Assembly (NCBI GenBank): GCA_044222005.1
Contig: JBGANY010000001.1
Coordinates: forward strand, 186,001 to 250,000
DNA length: 64,000 nt
Source of the DNA: Methylotenera_A sp044222005
GTDB lineage: Bacteria; Pseudomonadota; Gammaproteobacteria; Burkholderiales; Methylophilaceae
Reading direction: 5' to 3'
Both the position numbers and the translations under genes were made by a program. The notes beneath the pieces were generated by a model. That model was not told where the DNA came from and made no database searches. It saw only the letters and a list, made by a program, of their open reading frames with translations. This document shows, one piece after another, positions 1-9,120 of this stretch (position 1 is the stretch's first letter; each line of letters begins with the position of its first letter).

Positions 1-534
1 GGATTTTTAGTGACGCCATCTGGCATGAGCGTAGAGCAGATGACTGCAGCCGGCATGGTATACATGCAGCTTGATGGAAGTTACGAACAAGCAAAAAAGC
101 CTTCGAGCGAATGGCGGTTCCACCGCGACATTTTGGTAAATCGCCCAGAAATCAATGCGGTGATTCATACCCATAGCATGTTTGCGACGACCTTAGCGTG
201 TTTGCATAAAGATATTCCCCCGTTTCACTATATGATTGCCGTTGCAGGTGGCGATACGATTAGATGCGCGCCGTATGCGCTATTTGGCTCGCAAGCCTTA
301 TCGGATAATGCACTTGCGGCTTTGCATGAGCGCAAAGCTTGCTTATTAGCGAATCACGGCATGATTGTATTGGGCTGCGATTTAGAGGATGCGCTGGCAG
401 TGGCCATTGAAGTGGAAAACCTGTGCGAGCAATACTGGCGCGCCTTGCAAATTGGTAATCCTCATCTATTGTCCGAACCTGAAATGCGCGAAGTGTTTCA
501 GCAGTTCAAAGGATACGGCAAATGGAAAGGGTAA
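1..534 (+). CDS. Class II aldolase/adducin family protein (5' end outside window)
   Basis: The reading frame is open from the first base of the window, so the N-terminus is missing and the GTG at position 10 is probably an internal valine. The visible 177 residues resemble class II aldolases (fuculose-phosphate aldolase/adducin fold): the metal-binding HTH pair in AVIHTHS and a third histidine in ANHGM, as expected for the zinc site. Family members are usually about 210-230 residues, so roughly 40-50 residues lie upstream. Known members cleave or epimerise phosphorylated sugars, or act in methylthioribose salvage; the substrate here cannot be told. It runs in the same direction as pyrG, 152 bases downstream. 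Confidence 0.85.
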   Translation, partial: GFLVTPSGMSVEQMTAAGMVYMQLDGSYEQAKKPSSEWRFHRDILVNRPEINAVIHTHSMFATTLACLHKDIPPFHYMIAVAGGDTIRCAPYALFGSQALSDNALAALHERKACLLANHGMIVLGCDLEDALAVAIEVENLCEQYWRALQIGNPHLLSEPEMREVFQQFKGYGKWKG

Positions 535-686
535 CAGGCACTTGCCTTGGTTAAGCAATGCTGAAGATTTTGTTTGTGCGATGGGCATCAAAAAATTGCT
601 TAAATCTCGATGCCTTTGATTGTGGCGGTGGTGCGTTTACAGTAAAATAGACTCCCGTCTGCAATGAATAATGAAGTGCCTTTTCC

Positions 687-2318
687 ATGACCAAATATGT
701 ATTCGTAACCGGCGGTGTAGTTTCCTCACTTGGTAAAGGTATCGCTGCCGCCTCATTGGGCGCTATCCTCGAATCGCGTGGCATCAAAGTGACCATGCTC
801 AAGCTCGACCCGTATATCAACGTTGACCCTGGTACCATGTCGCCTTTCCAGCATGGGGAAGTGTTTGTAACCGATGATGGCGCTGAAACCGACCTCGATT
901 TAGGCCATTACGAGCGCTTTATCTCGCAGCGCATGGCTAAGCGCAACAACTTTACGACCGGCCAGATTTACGAGAGTGTGATTAAGAAAGAGCGCCGCGG
1001 TGAATATCTAGGCAAAACGGTGCAGGTGATTCCGCACATTACCGATGAAATCAAAGCGCACATCAAACGCGGCGCAGAGGGCGCGGATGTCGCGATTGTG
1101 GAAGTGGGCGGCACGGTGGGCGATATCGAGTCGCTGCCATTCCTGGAAGCCATCCGCCAAATGGGCTTTGAAGAAGGCAAGACCAATACCTGCTATGTGC
1201 ATTTGACATTACTGCCATGGATTCCAACTGCTGGTGAACTCAAAACCAAACCGACGCAGCACTCGGTCAAAGAGCTGCGTGAAATCGGCATTCAGCCGGA
1301 TATTCTGTTGTGCCGTGCCGAGCGTGAGATTCCGGAAGACGAAAAACGCAAAATCGCGCTGTTTACCAATGTGCCGTACGAGGCCGTGATTAGCGCGATT
1401 GATAGTGATTCGATTTACAAAATCCCTGGATTGCTGCATGACCAGATGATGGATGAAATTGTGTGTCATAAACTGGATATTCTGGCCAAAGCCGCTGATT
1501 TGTCCAGCTGGAAGCACATTACTGAACGCCTGGCGCACCCTAAACACATTGTGGATATTGCATTTGTGGGCAAGTATGTTGATTTGGCCGACTCATACAA
1601 GTCCCTCACGGAAGCCTTGATCCATGCGGGCATTCATACCGAATCCAAAGTAAAAATTCACTATATTGATAGTGAAGATATTGAAAAAAATGGTACGGAT
1701 GCACTAAAAGCCATGGATGCAGTTTTGATCCCGGGCGGTTTCGGCAAGCGCGGTACTGAAGGCAAAATTGCGGCAATCAAATTTGCGCGTGAAAATAAAA
1801 TCCCATACCTGGGCATTTGTCTGGGCATGCAACTCGCGGTCATCGAATTTGCGCGCAATGTGGCGGGGTTAAAAGACGCCAACAGTACTGAATTCGATGC
1901 AGATGCGCCGCACAAGCTGATTGGCCTGATCACCGAATGGAAAGATGCAACAGGTAAGCTGGAGGTGCGTAATGAAAACTCGGATCTTGGCGGCACTATG
2001 CGTCTGGGTGCGCAAAGCTGTCCGATAGAACCGAATACGCTTGCAGCCAGTATCTACGGTGCACAGGTAAATGAACGGCATCGTCATCGTTATGAGGTGA
2101 ATAATCATTACGTTGAACAGCTCAAAAAAGCAGGGTTGGTGGTTTCTGCACGCACTCCGACTGAAGACTTATGTGAAATGATCGAGTTGCCACAAAGTAT
2201 GCATCCATGGTTTGTTGCCTGTCAGTTCCACCCCGAGTTTACTTCCAATCCGCGTATAGGGCACCCGCTATTTAAAGCCTATGTTGAGGCCGCTATAAAA
2301 AATAGAAAGGCAAAATAA
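687..2318 (+). CDS. pyrG: CTP synthase
   Basis: Amidates UTP to CTP with ATP and glutamine in the cytoplasm, the last step of pyrimidine nucleotide synthesis. At 543 residues it has the usual family length. The N-terminal synthetase domain starts with TKYVFVTGGVVSSLGKG, holding the nucleotide-binding loop. The C-terminal class I glutamine amidotransferase domain carries the nucleophile in GICLGMQ (Cys378) and the partner residues in FHPEF near the end. The ATG fits the conserved N-terminus. kdsA begins on the base after its stop codon, so the two are almost certainly co-transcribed, a common arrangement in beta- and gammaproteobacteria. Confidence 0.98.
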   Translation: MTKYVFVTGGVVSSLGKGIAAASLGAILESRGIKVTMLKLDPYINVDPGTMSPFQHGEVFVTDDGAETDLDLGHYERFISQRMAKRNNFTTGQIYESVIKKERRGEYLGKTVQVIPHITDEIKAHIKRGAEGADVAIVEVGGTVGDIESLPFLEAIRQMGFEEGKTNTCYVHLTLLPWIPTAGELKTKPTQHSVKELREIGIQPDILLCRAEREIPEDEKRKIALFTNVPYEAVISAIDSDSIYKIPGLLHDQMMDEIVCHKLDILAKAADLSSWKHITERLAHPKHIVDIAFVGKYVDLADSYKSLTEALIHAGIHTESKVKIHYIDSEDIEKNGTDALKAMDAVLIPGGFGKRGTEGKIAAIKFARENKIPYLGICLGMQLAVIEFARNVAGLKDANSTEFDADAPHKLIGLITEWKDATGKLEVRNENSDLGGTMRLGAQSCPIEPNTLAASIYGAQVNERHRHRYEVNNHYVEQLKKAGLVVSARTPTEDLCEMIELPQSMHPWFVACQFHPEFTSNPRIGHPLFKAYVEAAIKNRKAK

Positions 2319-3158
2319 ATGAAGTTATGCGGCTTTGAAGTTGGGCTGGATAAACCGCTATTCTTGATTGCAGGCCCCTGCGTGATTGAGTCGCGCGAGT
2401 TTGCGATTGAGACTGCCGGGCAATTGAAAGAAATTGCGGCTAGAGTCGGCATTCCGTTTATTTACAAATCGTCTTACGACAAAGCCAATCGCAGTTCCAC
2501 CAAGACCTTTCGCGGTTTTGGTATGGAAGAGGGCTTGAAAATTCTGGATGAAGTGAAACGTCAAATCGGCGTGCCGGTGTTGACCGACGTGCATACCGAA
2601 GAGCAGGTGCCGCATGTGGCGGCCGTGGTGGATGTGCTGCAGACCCCCGCGTTTTTATGCCGTCAAACCGATTTTATTGTGGCGGTGGCAACCTGCGGCA
2701 AGCCGGTGAACATCAAAAAAGGCCAGTTTTTAGCGCCGCATGATATGTTGCAAGTGGTGAATAAAGCCAAAGAAGCCAATGGCGGCGCGGATACCATTTT
2801 GGTGTGCGAACGTGGTGCTTCATTTGGCTATAACACCCTGGTTTCGGATATGCGCGGCCTGGCGATTATGCGTGAGACCAATTGTCCGGTGGTATTCGAT
2901 GCCACGCACTCGGTGCAGCAACCGGGCGGCCAGGGTGATAAAAGCGGCGGACAGCGTGAGTTTGTACCGGTGTTAGCACGGGCCGCCGTGGCCAGTGGTA
3001 TATCAGGCGTGTTCATGGAGACGCACCCTGATCCGGCAAAAGCGTTGTCTGATGGCCCAAATGCGTGGCCGCTGCATAAGATGGAAGATTTGCTGCATGT
3101 ATTGGTAGATTTGGATAAATTGGTGAAAAAAGCCGGTTTTATTGAATCAACTTTATAA
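2319..3158 (+). CDS. kdsA: 3-deoxy-8-phosphooctulonate synthase (KDO-8-phosphate synthase)
   Basis: Condenses phosphoenolpyruvate with arabinose-5-phosphate to KDO-8-phosphate, the committed step to KDO of the lipopolysaccharide inner core. At 279 residues it has the typical length. Visible family motifs are LIAGPCVIES near the N-terminus, IYKSSYDKANR in the substrate site, and VFDATHSVQ and FMETHPDP towards the C-terminus. The start codon directly follows the pyrG stop, suggesting translational coupling. eno follows after 59 bases, completing the conserved pyrG-kdsA-eno-ftsB order. Confidence 0.98.
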   Translation: MKLCGFEVGLDKPLFLIAGPCVIESREFAIETAGQLKEIAARVGIPFIYKSSYDKANRSSTKTFRGFGMEEGLKILDEVKRQIGVPVLTDVHTEEQVPHVAAVVDVLQTPAFLCRQTDFIVAVATCGKPVNIKKGQFLAPHDMLQVVNKAKEANGGADTILVCERGASFGYNTLVSDMRGLAIMRETNCPVVFDATHSVQQPGGQGDKSGGQREFVPVLARAAVASGISGVFMETHPDPAKALSDGPNAWPLHKMEDLLHVLVDLDKLVKKAGFIESTL

Positions 3159-3217
3159 GAAAGACGGTAAGCAGTAGTTATTAAGTGAAGTTAATTTGTA
3201 AATTTTAGGAGAAAGTC

Positions 3218-4504
3218 ATGAGCGCCATCGTAGATATCATCGCCCGCGAAATTATGGATTCACGCGGTAACCCAACTGTTGAGGCTGACGTTTTGCTGGA
3301 AAGCGGCGTAATTGGCCGTGCGGCGGTGCCATCTGGCGCATCTACAGGCGCTAAAGAGGCGATGGAGTTGCGCGACGGCGACAAAGATCGTTATTTGGGC
3401 AAAGGCGTGCTGCAGGCGGTGGAGAATGTGAACACTGAAATCACTGAGGCGATCATTGGGCTGGATGCCGAAGAACAAAGCTTTATCGACAAAACTCTGA
3501 TCGAGCTGGACGGCACAGAAAACAAAGACCGCCTGGGCGCCAATGCGATTCTGGCGGTTTCGATGGCTTGCGCGCGTGCGGCGGCTGAAGAGAGCGGGCT
3601 GCCTCTGTATCGCTATTTGGGTGGCTCCGGTGCCATGCAGTTGCCAACGCCGATGATGAACATCATCAATGGTGGCGCGCATGCCGATAACAGTGTCGAT
3701 ATGCAGGAATTCATGATTATTCCGGCCGGCTTGCCAACCTTCCGTGAGGCTTTGCGCTGCGGCGCAGAAGTGTTTCATCAGCTCAAGAAAACGCTGCATA
3801 AAAAAGGCCTGGCCACCACGGTAGGTGACGAAGGCGGCTTCGCGCCTAATCTGCCATCAAACGAAGCCGCCATCCAGCTGATTTTGGAGGCGATTTCAGC
3901 AGCCGGTTACGAGCCGGGTAAAGATGTTTATCTGGGTCTGGATTGCGCCAGTACCGAATTCTACAAGGATGGCAGATATCATCTGGAATCTGAAGGTTTG
4001 GCGCTGACTTCTGCGCAATTCACCGACTATTTAGCTACATGGTGCGATAAGTATCCGATTATCACGATTGAAGACGGCATGAGCGAGTTTGACTGGGATG
4101 GCTGGGATATTCTCACCAAACGCCTGGGCAAAACTACCCAGCTCGTGGGTGACGACCTGTTTGTGACCAACTCCAAAATTCTGCGTGAAGGCATTCAGCG
4201 CGGTGTGGCAAACTCTGTGCTGATTAAAGTTAACCAGATCGGTACTTTAACTGAAACTTTCCAAACCATCGAAATGGCCAAGCGCGCCGGCTATACCGCG
4301 GTGGTTTCACATCGCTCTGGCGAAACAGAAGATACCACCATTGCGGATATTTCTGTGGCGACTAATGCACTGCAAATCAAAACAGGCTCCCTGTGCCGTT
4401 CTGAGCGCGTAGCTAAATACAATCAATTGCTGCGTATTGAAGAAGAATTGGGCGATGCGACCAGCTATGCAGGTAAGGGCGCTTTCTACCAGTTATTCAA
4501 ATAA
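3218..4504 (+). CDS. eno: Enolase
   Basis: Interconverts 2-phosphoglycerate and phosphoenolpyruvate in glycolysis/gluconeogenesis; in this organism it would link C3 products of the ribulose monophosphate cycle to PEP. At 428 residues it is full length. Conserved features are AREIMDSRGNPTVE at the N-terminus, GDEGGFAPN (catalytic glutamate region), the magnesium ligand region IEDGMSE, LIKVNQIGTLTET (catalytic lysine) and SHRSGETEDT. A strong ribosome binding site (TAGGAGAAAG) precedes the ATG. A long palindromic repeat begins right at its stop codon. Confidence 0.98.
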   Translation: MSAIVDIIAREIMDSRGNPTVEADVLLESGVIGRAAVPSGASTGAKEAMELRDGDKDRYLGKGVLQAVENVNTEITEAIIGLDAEEQSFIDKTLIELDGTENKDRLGANAILAVSMACARAAAEESGLPLYRYLGGSGAMQLPTPMMNIINGGAHADNSVDMQEFMIIPAGLPTFREALRCGAEVFHQLKKTLHKKGLATTVGDEGGFAPNLPSNEAAIQLILEAISAAGYEPGKDVYLGLDCASTEFYKDGRYHLESEGLALTSAQFTDYLATWCDKYPIITIEDGMSEFDWDGWDILTKRLGKTTQLVGDDLFVTNSKILREGIQRGVANSVLIKVNQIGTLTETFQTIEMAKRAGYTAVVSHRSGETEDTTIADISVATNALQIKTGSLCRSERVAKYNQLLRIEEELGDATSYAGKGAFYQLFK

Positions 4505-4605
4505 TTTCAAATGTATTCAAGCCGATACGTTGTTACATTGCCTTGCCGTACTAAGCGTACTGTCTTCGACAATGTGCCTAGTCTCGGCTCGGATACAATT
4601 GAAAT
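4504..4605. repeat. Long imperfect palindromic intergenic repeat (copy 1)
   Basis: The eno-ftsB gap is filled by an imperfect inverted repeat of about 100 bases. The ends read ATTTCAA-TGTAT on both strands, and the arms include AGCCGA and ACATTG matches. The centre (4545-4567) holds GCCGTAC-taa-GCGTACTGTCTTC, which recurs in the opposite orientation at 20613-20636 inside a second palindrome. This suggests a dispersed repeat family. As RNA it could form a long hairpin after eno; it has no clear U-tract, so a terminator role is uncertain. Confidence 0.6.
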
Positions 4606-4644
4606 AAAATATAATCCATGTCAGCTTGATCGTAGCGCATTGTT

Positions 4645-4983
4645 TTGAAAGCTTTAACACTCATTTTTGTGGTCCTCATTGCCTTGCTGCAGTATCCGTT
4701 GTGGTTAGGCAAGGGTAGCTGGTTGCGGGTGTGGAATGTCAACCAGCAAATAATCGAGCAAAAAGACAAAAATGCAGCGTTAAAGCAGCGCAATGAAACC
4801 TTGAATGCCGAGGTGCGCGATTTAAAACAGGGAACTGCGGCGATAGAAGAACGGGCGCGCAGCGAGCTCGGCATGATCAAGCAGGATGAAGTGTTCTATC
4901 AGGTGATCGATCAGCCATTGCCGACGCTGCCAGCCAATCAGCTGCCGGAAACACTCAAGCAAGGTTCCGATAAAAACCAGTAA
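4645..4983 (+). CDS. ftsB: Cell division protein FtsB
   Basis: Small bitopic inner-membrane protein that joins FtsL and FtsQ in the divisome and helps activate septal peptidoglycan synthesis. The 112 residues show a short cytoplasmic N-terminus, one membrane segment (about residues 3-20), a periplasmic coiled coil rich in E/K/N/L (about 28-64) and the family signature ARSELGMIKQDEVFYQV. The start is TTG, chosen because the membrane segment follows at once. It lies downstream of eno, its usual neighbour, and converges on ygfZ with 6 bases between the stop codons. Confidence 0.93.
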   Translation: MKALTLIFVVLIALLQYPLWLGKGSWLRVWNVNQQIIEQKDKNAALKQRNETLNAEVRDLKQGTAAIEERARSELGMIKQDEVFYQVIDQPLPTLPANQLPETLKQGSDKNQ

Positions 4984-4989
4984 TCTGGT

Positions 4990-6069
4990 CTAAGATTCCA
5001 AAGCATAAGGCAGGTTTTGAGTGGCAACAACCGTATCGTTCCAATAAATGCTGCCTGTTTCTTTAGCGTCGATACGCATTTCGACCAGCGCATCGAAGCT
5101 GCCGGAAGGATTGGCGCCAGCTCTGACAATCTGGCCGACTTCATTTTTTGTACTATCCATTACTTTATCGCCTGCCGAGGGTGCGTGAGTTGATTCAATG
5201 CTGGCAAGATAAGTACGCCGTTTAACGCTGCCCAAATAATGGGTGCGCGCCACGATTTCCTGCCCGGTATAGCAGCCTTTTTTAAAACTGATTGCGTTAA
5301 GCAAATCCAGGTTCAGCATTTGCGGCACGAATTGTTCCTGTGTCGCAGGCGTGATATCCGGAATGCCGGCCTGTATCTCCAGCCAATCCCAGCAAGGCTT
5401 TCCGACTAGCTGGCAATCGGTTTTGAGTGCATTCCAGATAGCGGATGCGTTGGCAGCGTCAGTAAAAATCTCAAAACGCGAGTTGTTTTCTGTTGCTGGT
5501 AATTTAAGGATCGCGCCATTTTCCAGACTCACTAATTCGTAATCTTGTGTGGGGATTTTTGAAAATACAGACACTAGCATTGACGAGGCTTCTGGCCCAT
5601 TTAAGCCAAACTTGAGAATGCCTTCAGAAGCATCCGTAATCTCCACTTTACTACGCATCACGTACATTCTCAGGCGTTTCATGATGGGTTCCAGCAGCTC
5701 GAGGCTGAACTGCAAATGCAAGTGATCATGGTGCGCAAAGGCCAGAAACAGCGCCAGCATACGGCCTTTGGGGTTGCAGTAAGCGGTGTAATGGGCGTTA
5801 TTGCCTGCCAGTAATTTCACATCATTGGTGACCTGGCCCTGCAGAAAAGTGACAGCGTCAGCGCCACTAATTTCCAGCAAGCCAAGATGCGTCAGGTCAC
5901 ACAGCACATTAGCCTTTGCGGTGGCAATGCGTTCCGCGCCTGGATTGCCGAAATGCATCACTGCGCCATTTTCTATCACTGCGCCTTGCATTGCTAAACC
6001 TGTTTGCCATTCTGCTGCTGTCATGCCAATATCTGCCTTATTTAATTTACCACCCAACATGAAACCCAT
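4990..6069 (-). CDS. ygfZ: Folate-binding protein YgfZ/GcvT-like
   Basis: Tetrahydrofolate-dependent protein related to GcvT, implicated in making or repairing certain iron-sulfur enzymes. The family signature KGCYTGQEIVARTHYLG, including the functional cysteine, is in the C-terminal half. The 359-residue length fits. It is divergent from ygfX, and the two 5' ends overlap by about 11 bases, so their start regions share sequence. A second methionine sits at residue 4; the first is kept because both are compatible with the family. In Escherichia coli ygfZ and ygfX are also neighbours. Confidence 0.93.
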   Translation of the reverse strand: MGFMLGGKLNKADIGMTAAEWQTGLAMQGAVIENGAVMHFGNPGAERIATAKANVLCDLTHLGLLEISGADAVTFLQGQVTNDVKLLAGNNAHYTAYCNPKGRMLALFLAFAHHDHLHLQFSLELLEPIMKRLRMYVMRSKVEITDASEGILKFGLNGPEASSMLVSVFSKIPTQDYELVSLENGAILKLPATENNSRFEIFTDAANASAIWNALKTDCQLVGKPCWDWLEIQAGIPDITPATQEQFVPQMLNLDLLNAISFKKGCYTGQEIVARTHYLGSVKRRTYLASIESTHAPSAGDKVMDSTKNEVGQIVRAGANPSGSFDALVEMRIDAKETGSIYWNDTVVATQNLPYALES

Positions 6070-6520
6070 ATTGCTACAACCTATTCATATCAAGCTTAAG
6101 CCTTCCCGCTTGATGTTGGGGTTGCTGGTTTTCATTTCAATGGCCTGTTGCCTCATTTTAATCGTACTGCCGATCCCTGCGCTTGTGCAGTTTGGCACAA
6201 TTTTGCTGATTATCATATCGAGTGGGTATTATATTTTACGCGATGCCTTATTGCTGCTGCCGACATCCTGGAAAGTACTGGAAGTAAATGCCAAGGGCCA
6301 GCTCAGACTAATGAATAAGCGGGGACAGCAATTTGAACCCGTGCTTGCAAGCAATACCTTTATTCATGCAAAAGTCACAGTTTTGAATTTTAAGCGGAAT
6401 GGCTTCTGGCTCGTATTGCCACCCGTTATTCTATTCACCAGTACAGAAAACGAAAATGAATTAAGGCGGCTGCGGGTCTGGCTGCGCTGGGGTAAGCTAG
6501 ATGCACCGTCAACGGTTTAG
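6059..6520 (+). CDS. ygfX: YgfX-like small inner-membrane protein
   Basis: A 153-residue protein with two adjacent hydrophobic segments (about residues 18-37 and 41-60) followed by a soluble domain with the pattern SWKVLEVNAKGQLRLMNKRG. This layout and the neighbouring ygfZ point to YgfX (CptA-like), known in enterobacteria beside sdhE/ygfY. The start at 6059 is chosen because it sits just before the first membrane segment; the open frame reaches further upstream but only as antisense of ygfZ. No sdhE gene is next to it here. The family assignment rests on topology and synteny more than on a sharp motif. Confidence 0.75.
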   Translation: MKPILLQPIHIKLKPSRLMLGLLVFISMACCLILIVLPIPALVQFGTILLIIISSGYYILRDALLLLPTSWKVLEVNAKGQLRLMNKRGQQFEPVLASNTFIHAKVTVLNFKRNGFWLVLPPVILFTSTENENELRRLRVWLRWGKLDAPSTV

Positions 6521-6559
6521 ATTGGCAGCCAAGCCTTTCAATATCATCGACTAAGCGTA

Positions 6560-7591
6560 CTAATTCAAATGGTTGTCATGCGCGATGGCAGTTTCGTTCT
6601 TAGTGTAACGACGCTTCAGCGTGTTTTTGTATAAATTCAGTGATTCACGAATGTCACGGATTGGATGTCTGCTGATGTAAGCCGAGAGCAATAGCAGGCC
6701 TGCTGCAGAAGCGAGTAACCAGTGCAGGTCGAATGGGGCGACATCGCGGCGCGCCGGTTTCTGGTTTTTCATCGCATCCAGTATGGTATGAACGCTCTCC
6801 CCATTAACATAATGGCCGCCAATTTCCTTGGCGACAGATTTTAGATATTCTTCGTTAAGTTTGGAAATATAACGGTCACTTTCACCCCCTGCAACGTTGT
6901 CATCCCTTATCCCGATATTCGATTCCGAGATTTGTGCGACCCCGGGCTGCAAAGCAAAGCTCTCATTCGACCAATAACCGATGAGCTGGTTTTTATCACT
7001 TAATTTTGGAATAGCTGCACCCTTTTCGGAACCTATGCCGACAAAAATCCAGCCATCCCCGCCTTGAAAGTCCTTGAGGACTCTGGTGTTAAAGACATGC
7101 AATTTTGGCGCTTCCTCGCCATCGGTAAAAAACACCACCTGTGCAGGCTCTGGGAAGCTGCGGATTGTTCTGGCGGTGTTATACAGGCTCTCGCGGATAC
7201 GGCTGTTGCCGGACCACGCTGTACGCCAGTCCAGGTGATCAATGGTGCCCTGCAAGGCCGCAAAGTTGGCACAGACCTCGATGGGATGATACAGCGCAGC
7301 GACACTGACACCAGCGAATAAGCCGATGCTGACCTTGGTGCCGCACGGCAATGAGGAAAGCGTTTCGTGCATGATTTTTTGTGTATGCGCAAGGCGGCTG
7401 GCCGGCTTCCCATCTATTTTCATATCGACCGCATTCATGCTTTGCGAAATATCCGCGACCAGCAGGTAGGTATAGATGTTGTGCTTGATGGGCACGGTCG
7501 GATGAAAAAGCGCAATCATCAGCAAAAGCAGGGCACTTGCCAGAAGCGCCGTGTCGCGCTGGCTTTTCAGGTAGCTTAAAAACTTTCTCAT
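6560..7591 (-). CDS. mxaL: MxaL-like VWA-domain membrane protein
   Basis: Last gene of the mxaR-S-A-C-K-L block. 343 residues: a membrane segment (about 15-31), a von Willebrand factor A domain with an intact metal-ion site DISQS (residues 47-51), and a second hydrophobic segment near the C-terminus (about 288-305). It is therefore anchored with the VWA domain in the periplasm. MxaL is a known accessory factor for assembling active, calcium-containing methanol dehydrogenase. Its ATG abuts the mxaK stop codon. BatA/BatB-type proteins share this architecture; the name here rests mainly on gene order. Confidence 0.8.
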   Translation of the reverse strand: MRKFLSYLKSQRDTALLASALLLLMIALFHPTVPIKHNIYTYLLVADISQSMNAVDMKIDGKPASRLAHTQKIMHETLSSLPCGTKVSIGLFAGVSVAALYHPIEVCANFAALQGTIDHLDWRTAWSGNSRIRESLYNTARTIRSFPEPAQVVFFTDGEEAPKLHVFNTRVLKDFQGGDGWIFVGIGSEKGAAIPKLSDKNQLIGYWSNESFALQPGVAQISESNIGIRDDNVAGGESDRYISKLNEEYLKSVAKEIGGHYVNGESVHTILDAMKNQKPARRDVAPFDLHWLLASAAGLLLLSAYISRHPIRDIRESLNLYKNTLKRRYTKNETAIAHDNHLN

Positions 7592-8146
7592 TTACGGCAG
7601 TCCAACCGGGATATTGCCCATGATCAGTCCCGGTGAATCTGATTCGCCAACACCGGGCGTGGGCGTTTCAGGCAGCAACGAAATCACGCGGTCCAGGTTT
7701 CTGCGTGTCCCCCAGTTGCTATTATCGAGCTTCAGTGATTGCTTATAGGATCCGTGCGCCTGAGTGAGCAAGTATTCAACTTCGTCGCGCACTTTAGAGT
7801 CGTTGCCGCCGCTGACTTGGAGGCTTTTAAGAAAGAACATGTTACCGATATTGTGGTGAACGGCTGCACGCTGGCTATTCGTGCCTTTTTGTCCTAATTG
7901 CGAAAATAGCAATGTGGCTTCTTTGTAGCGCTCATTTTTAGCGAGCCAATACGCGGTTGAGAATCTCGCTTCAAAGCTTTGCTTGTCGGTTTGCGGATTT
8001 TTACCTGTACTCACCGCGGCATTAAAGGCGTTTATCTGACGAATGCGATTGAGCTCGTAGGCTATGCTGGTAGCTGCAGCCATGGCAAGCACAATCAATA
8101 CGATAGTGAGTTTTTTTACGCTGATAAACCTCAAGCCGAACGCCAT
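7592..8146 (-). CDS. mxaK: MxaK-like membrane-anchored protein
   Basis: 184 residues with one N-terminal membrane segment (about 12-30) and a helical periplasmic part resembling tetratricopeptide repeats (YWLAKNERYKEATLLF, HHNIGNMFFLKSLQ, AHGSYKQSLKLD). The proline-rich tail holds TPTPGVGESDSPG. Placed between mxaC and mxaL it matches MxaK, a methanol dehydrogenase maturation factor of unknown mechanism. Its first 16 bases overlap the end of mxaC and its stop codon touches the mxaL start, so the genes are translationally coupled. Confidence 0.75.
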   Translation of the reverse strand: MAFGLRFISVKKLTIVLIVLAMAAATSIAYELNRIRQINAFNAAVSTGKNPQTDKQSFEARFSTAYWLAKNERYKEATLLFSQLGQKGTNSQRAAVHHNIGNMFFLKSLQVSGGNDSKVRDEVEYLLTQAHGSYKQSLKLDNSNWGTRRNLDRVISLLPETPTPGVGESDSPGLIMGNIPVGLP

Positions 8147-9120
8147 GTTCTAACCTCCAGATATTTTACGCCCAACAGCAGTGAAATCATCAAGGCGGCG
8201 ATGAAATAGCACACTTGCGTGAAGTCTTTGCCGGGTATTCTTTCCATGTATTTAATAGGTTTTTTTTCTTTTTGGTTGATGTCCGCAATGGCAGTCGCCA
8301 ATGAGGTTGGGTCTTCCGCTTCATACGCATTAAAAGGCGTGCGCAAGGTTTTAAAATATTCGTACAGTTCGATTTCTACCGGGAGCGGCCCGTCGTCCTG
8401 CTGCACGTATTTGTCACCAAAAATACTGATCCCGCCCGGCTGCCTTAATACGATCCAGTAAAGGCTAATGTTGTACCGTTGCAGCCAGTCGCGCAGCTTT
8501 TGCTGGGCTTCCGCACCCATGCGCCCGGCACCGTCAGAAAGCAGGATAATGGCGCGCGAGCCGGAATCTGGTACGTTTTCAAACAAACTTACTGCACTGG
8601 TCAAGCCGCCGCCGATATTGGTTTGAAAAAGCGAATTGCCGGCAGTCGCGCGGATAGCCGCTAAAACGGCCTCTCTGCTTTCCGTCAGCGGCAGTACATA
8701 CATGGCCGAATTGCTGAAGGTAATGACGCCAATCATGTCGTTCTGGCGCGCATTGACAAATTCGGTCATCAGGCGGCTGGCCGCGACTGATTTGGTTTCG
8801 CCGACTTGCCCATTGACTCCGCCTCCCGAGAACGCATCGTCCATGCTGGCGCTTCGGTCCAGCACAATCGCAATTTGCGCACCCACACCAATACGTTCGA
8901 TTTGCTGTTCCAGGCTGTGCGGGCCTGATAAGCCCAGTATAATGCAGAAGAGGCTGATCGCGGCCAGCACCTTAAGCAGAAACCCGACCAGATTGGATAA
9001 CGGGTCTTTAGGCAGCATGCTCAGCCATGAATAACTGCGGCTATGCGAGCGCTCCAGCAGGATAGGCAACAGCGTAAGCGGCAACAACCACAGCACATAG
9101 GGGTGGTTAAATCCCATCAT
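8131..9120 (-). CDS. mxaC: MxaC-like VWA-domain membrane protein
   Basis: 329 residues with hydrophobic segments at about 8-22 and 47-64, then a VWA domain with intact metal site DRSAS (residues 88-92) and the later VWA motif LLSDGAGRMG, and a C-terminal membrane segment (about 300-317). This is the BatA-like layout typical of MxaC. It would act on the periplasmic side in metal insertion into methanol dehydrogenase. Its ATG overlaps the mxaA stop codon by 4 bases, so it belongs to the same transcript. Confidence 0.82.
   Translation of the reverse strand: MMGFNHPYVLWLLPLTLLPILLERSHSRSYSWLSMLPKDPLSNLVGFLLKVLAAISLFCIILGLSGPHSLEQQIERIGVGAQIAIVLDRSASMDDAFSGGGVNGQVGETKSVAASRLMTEFVNARQNDMIGVITFSNSAMYVLPLTESREAVLAAIRATAGNSLFQTNIGGGLTSAVSLFENVPDSGSRAIILLSDGAGRMGAEAQQKLRDWLQRYNISLYWIVLRQPGGISIFGDKYVQQDDGPLPVEIELYEYFKTLRTPFNAYEAEDPTSLATAIADINQKEKKPIKYMERIPGKDFTQVCYFIAALMISLLLGVKYLEVRTWRSA

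Noticed and set aside
5801..6058. A long open frame before ygfX on the plus strand that would double its length
   Set aside because: It runs antisense through ygfZ and has no domain pattern; the two membrane segments and the usual YgfX length begin at the ATG at 6059.
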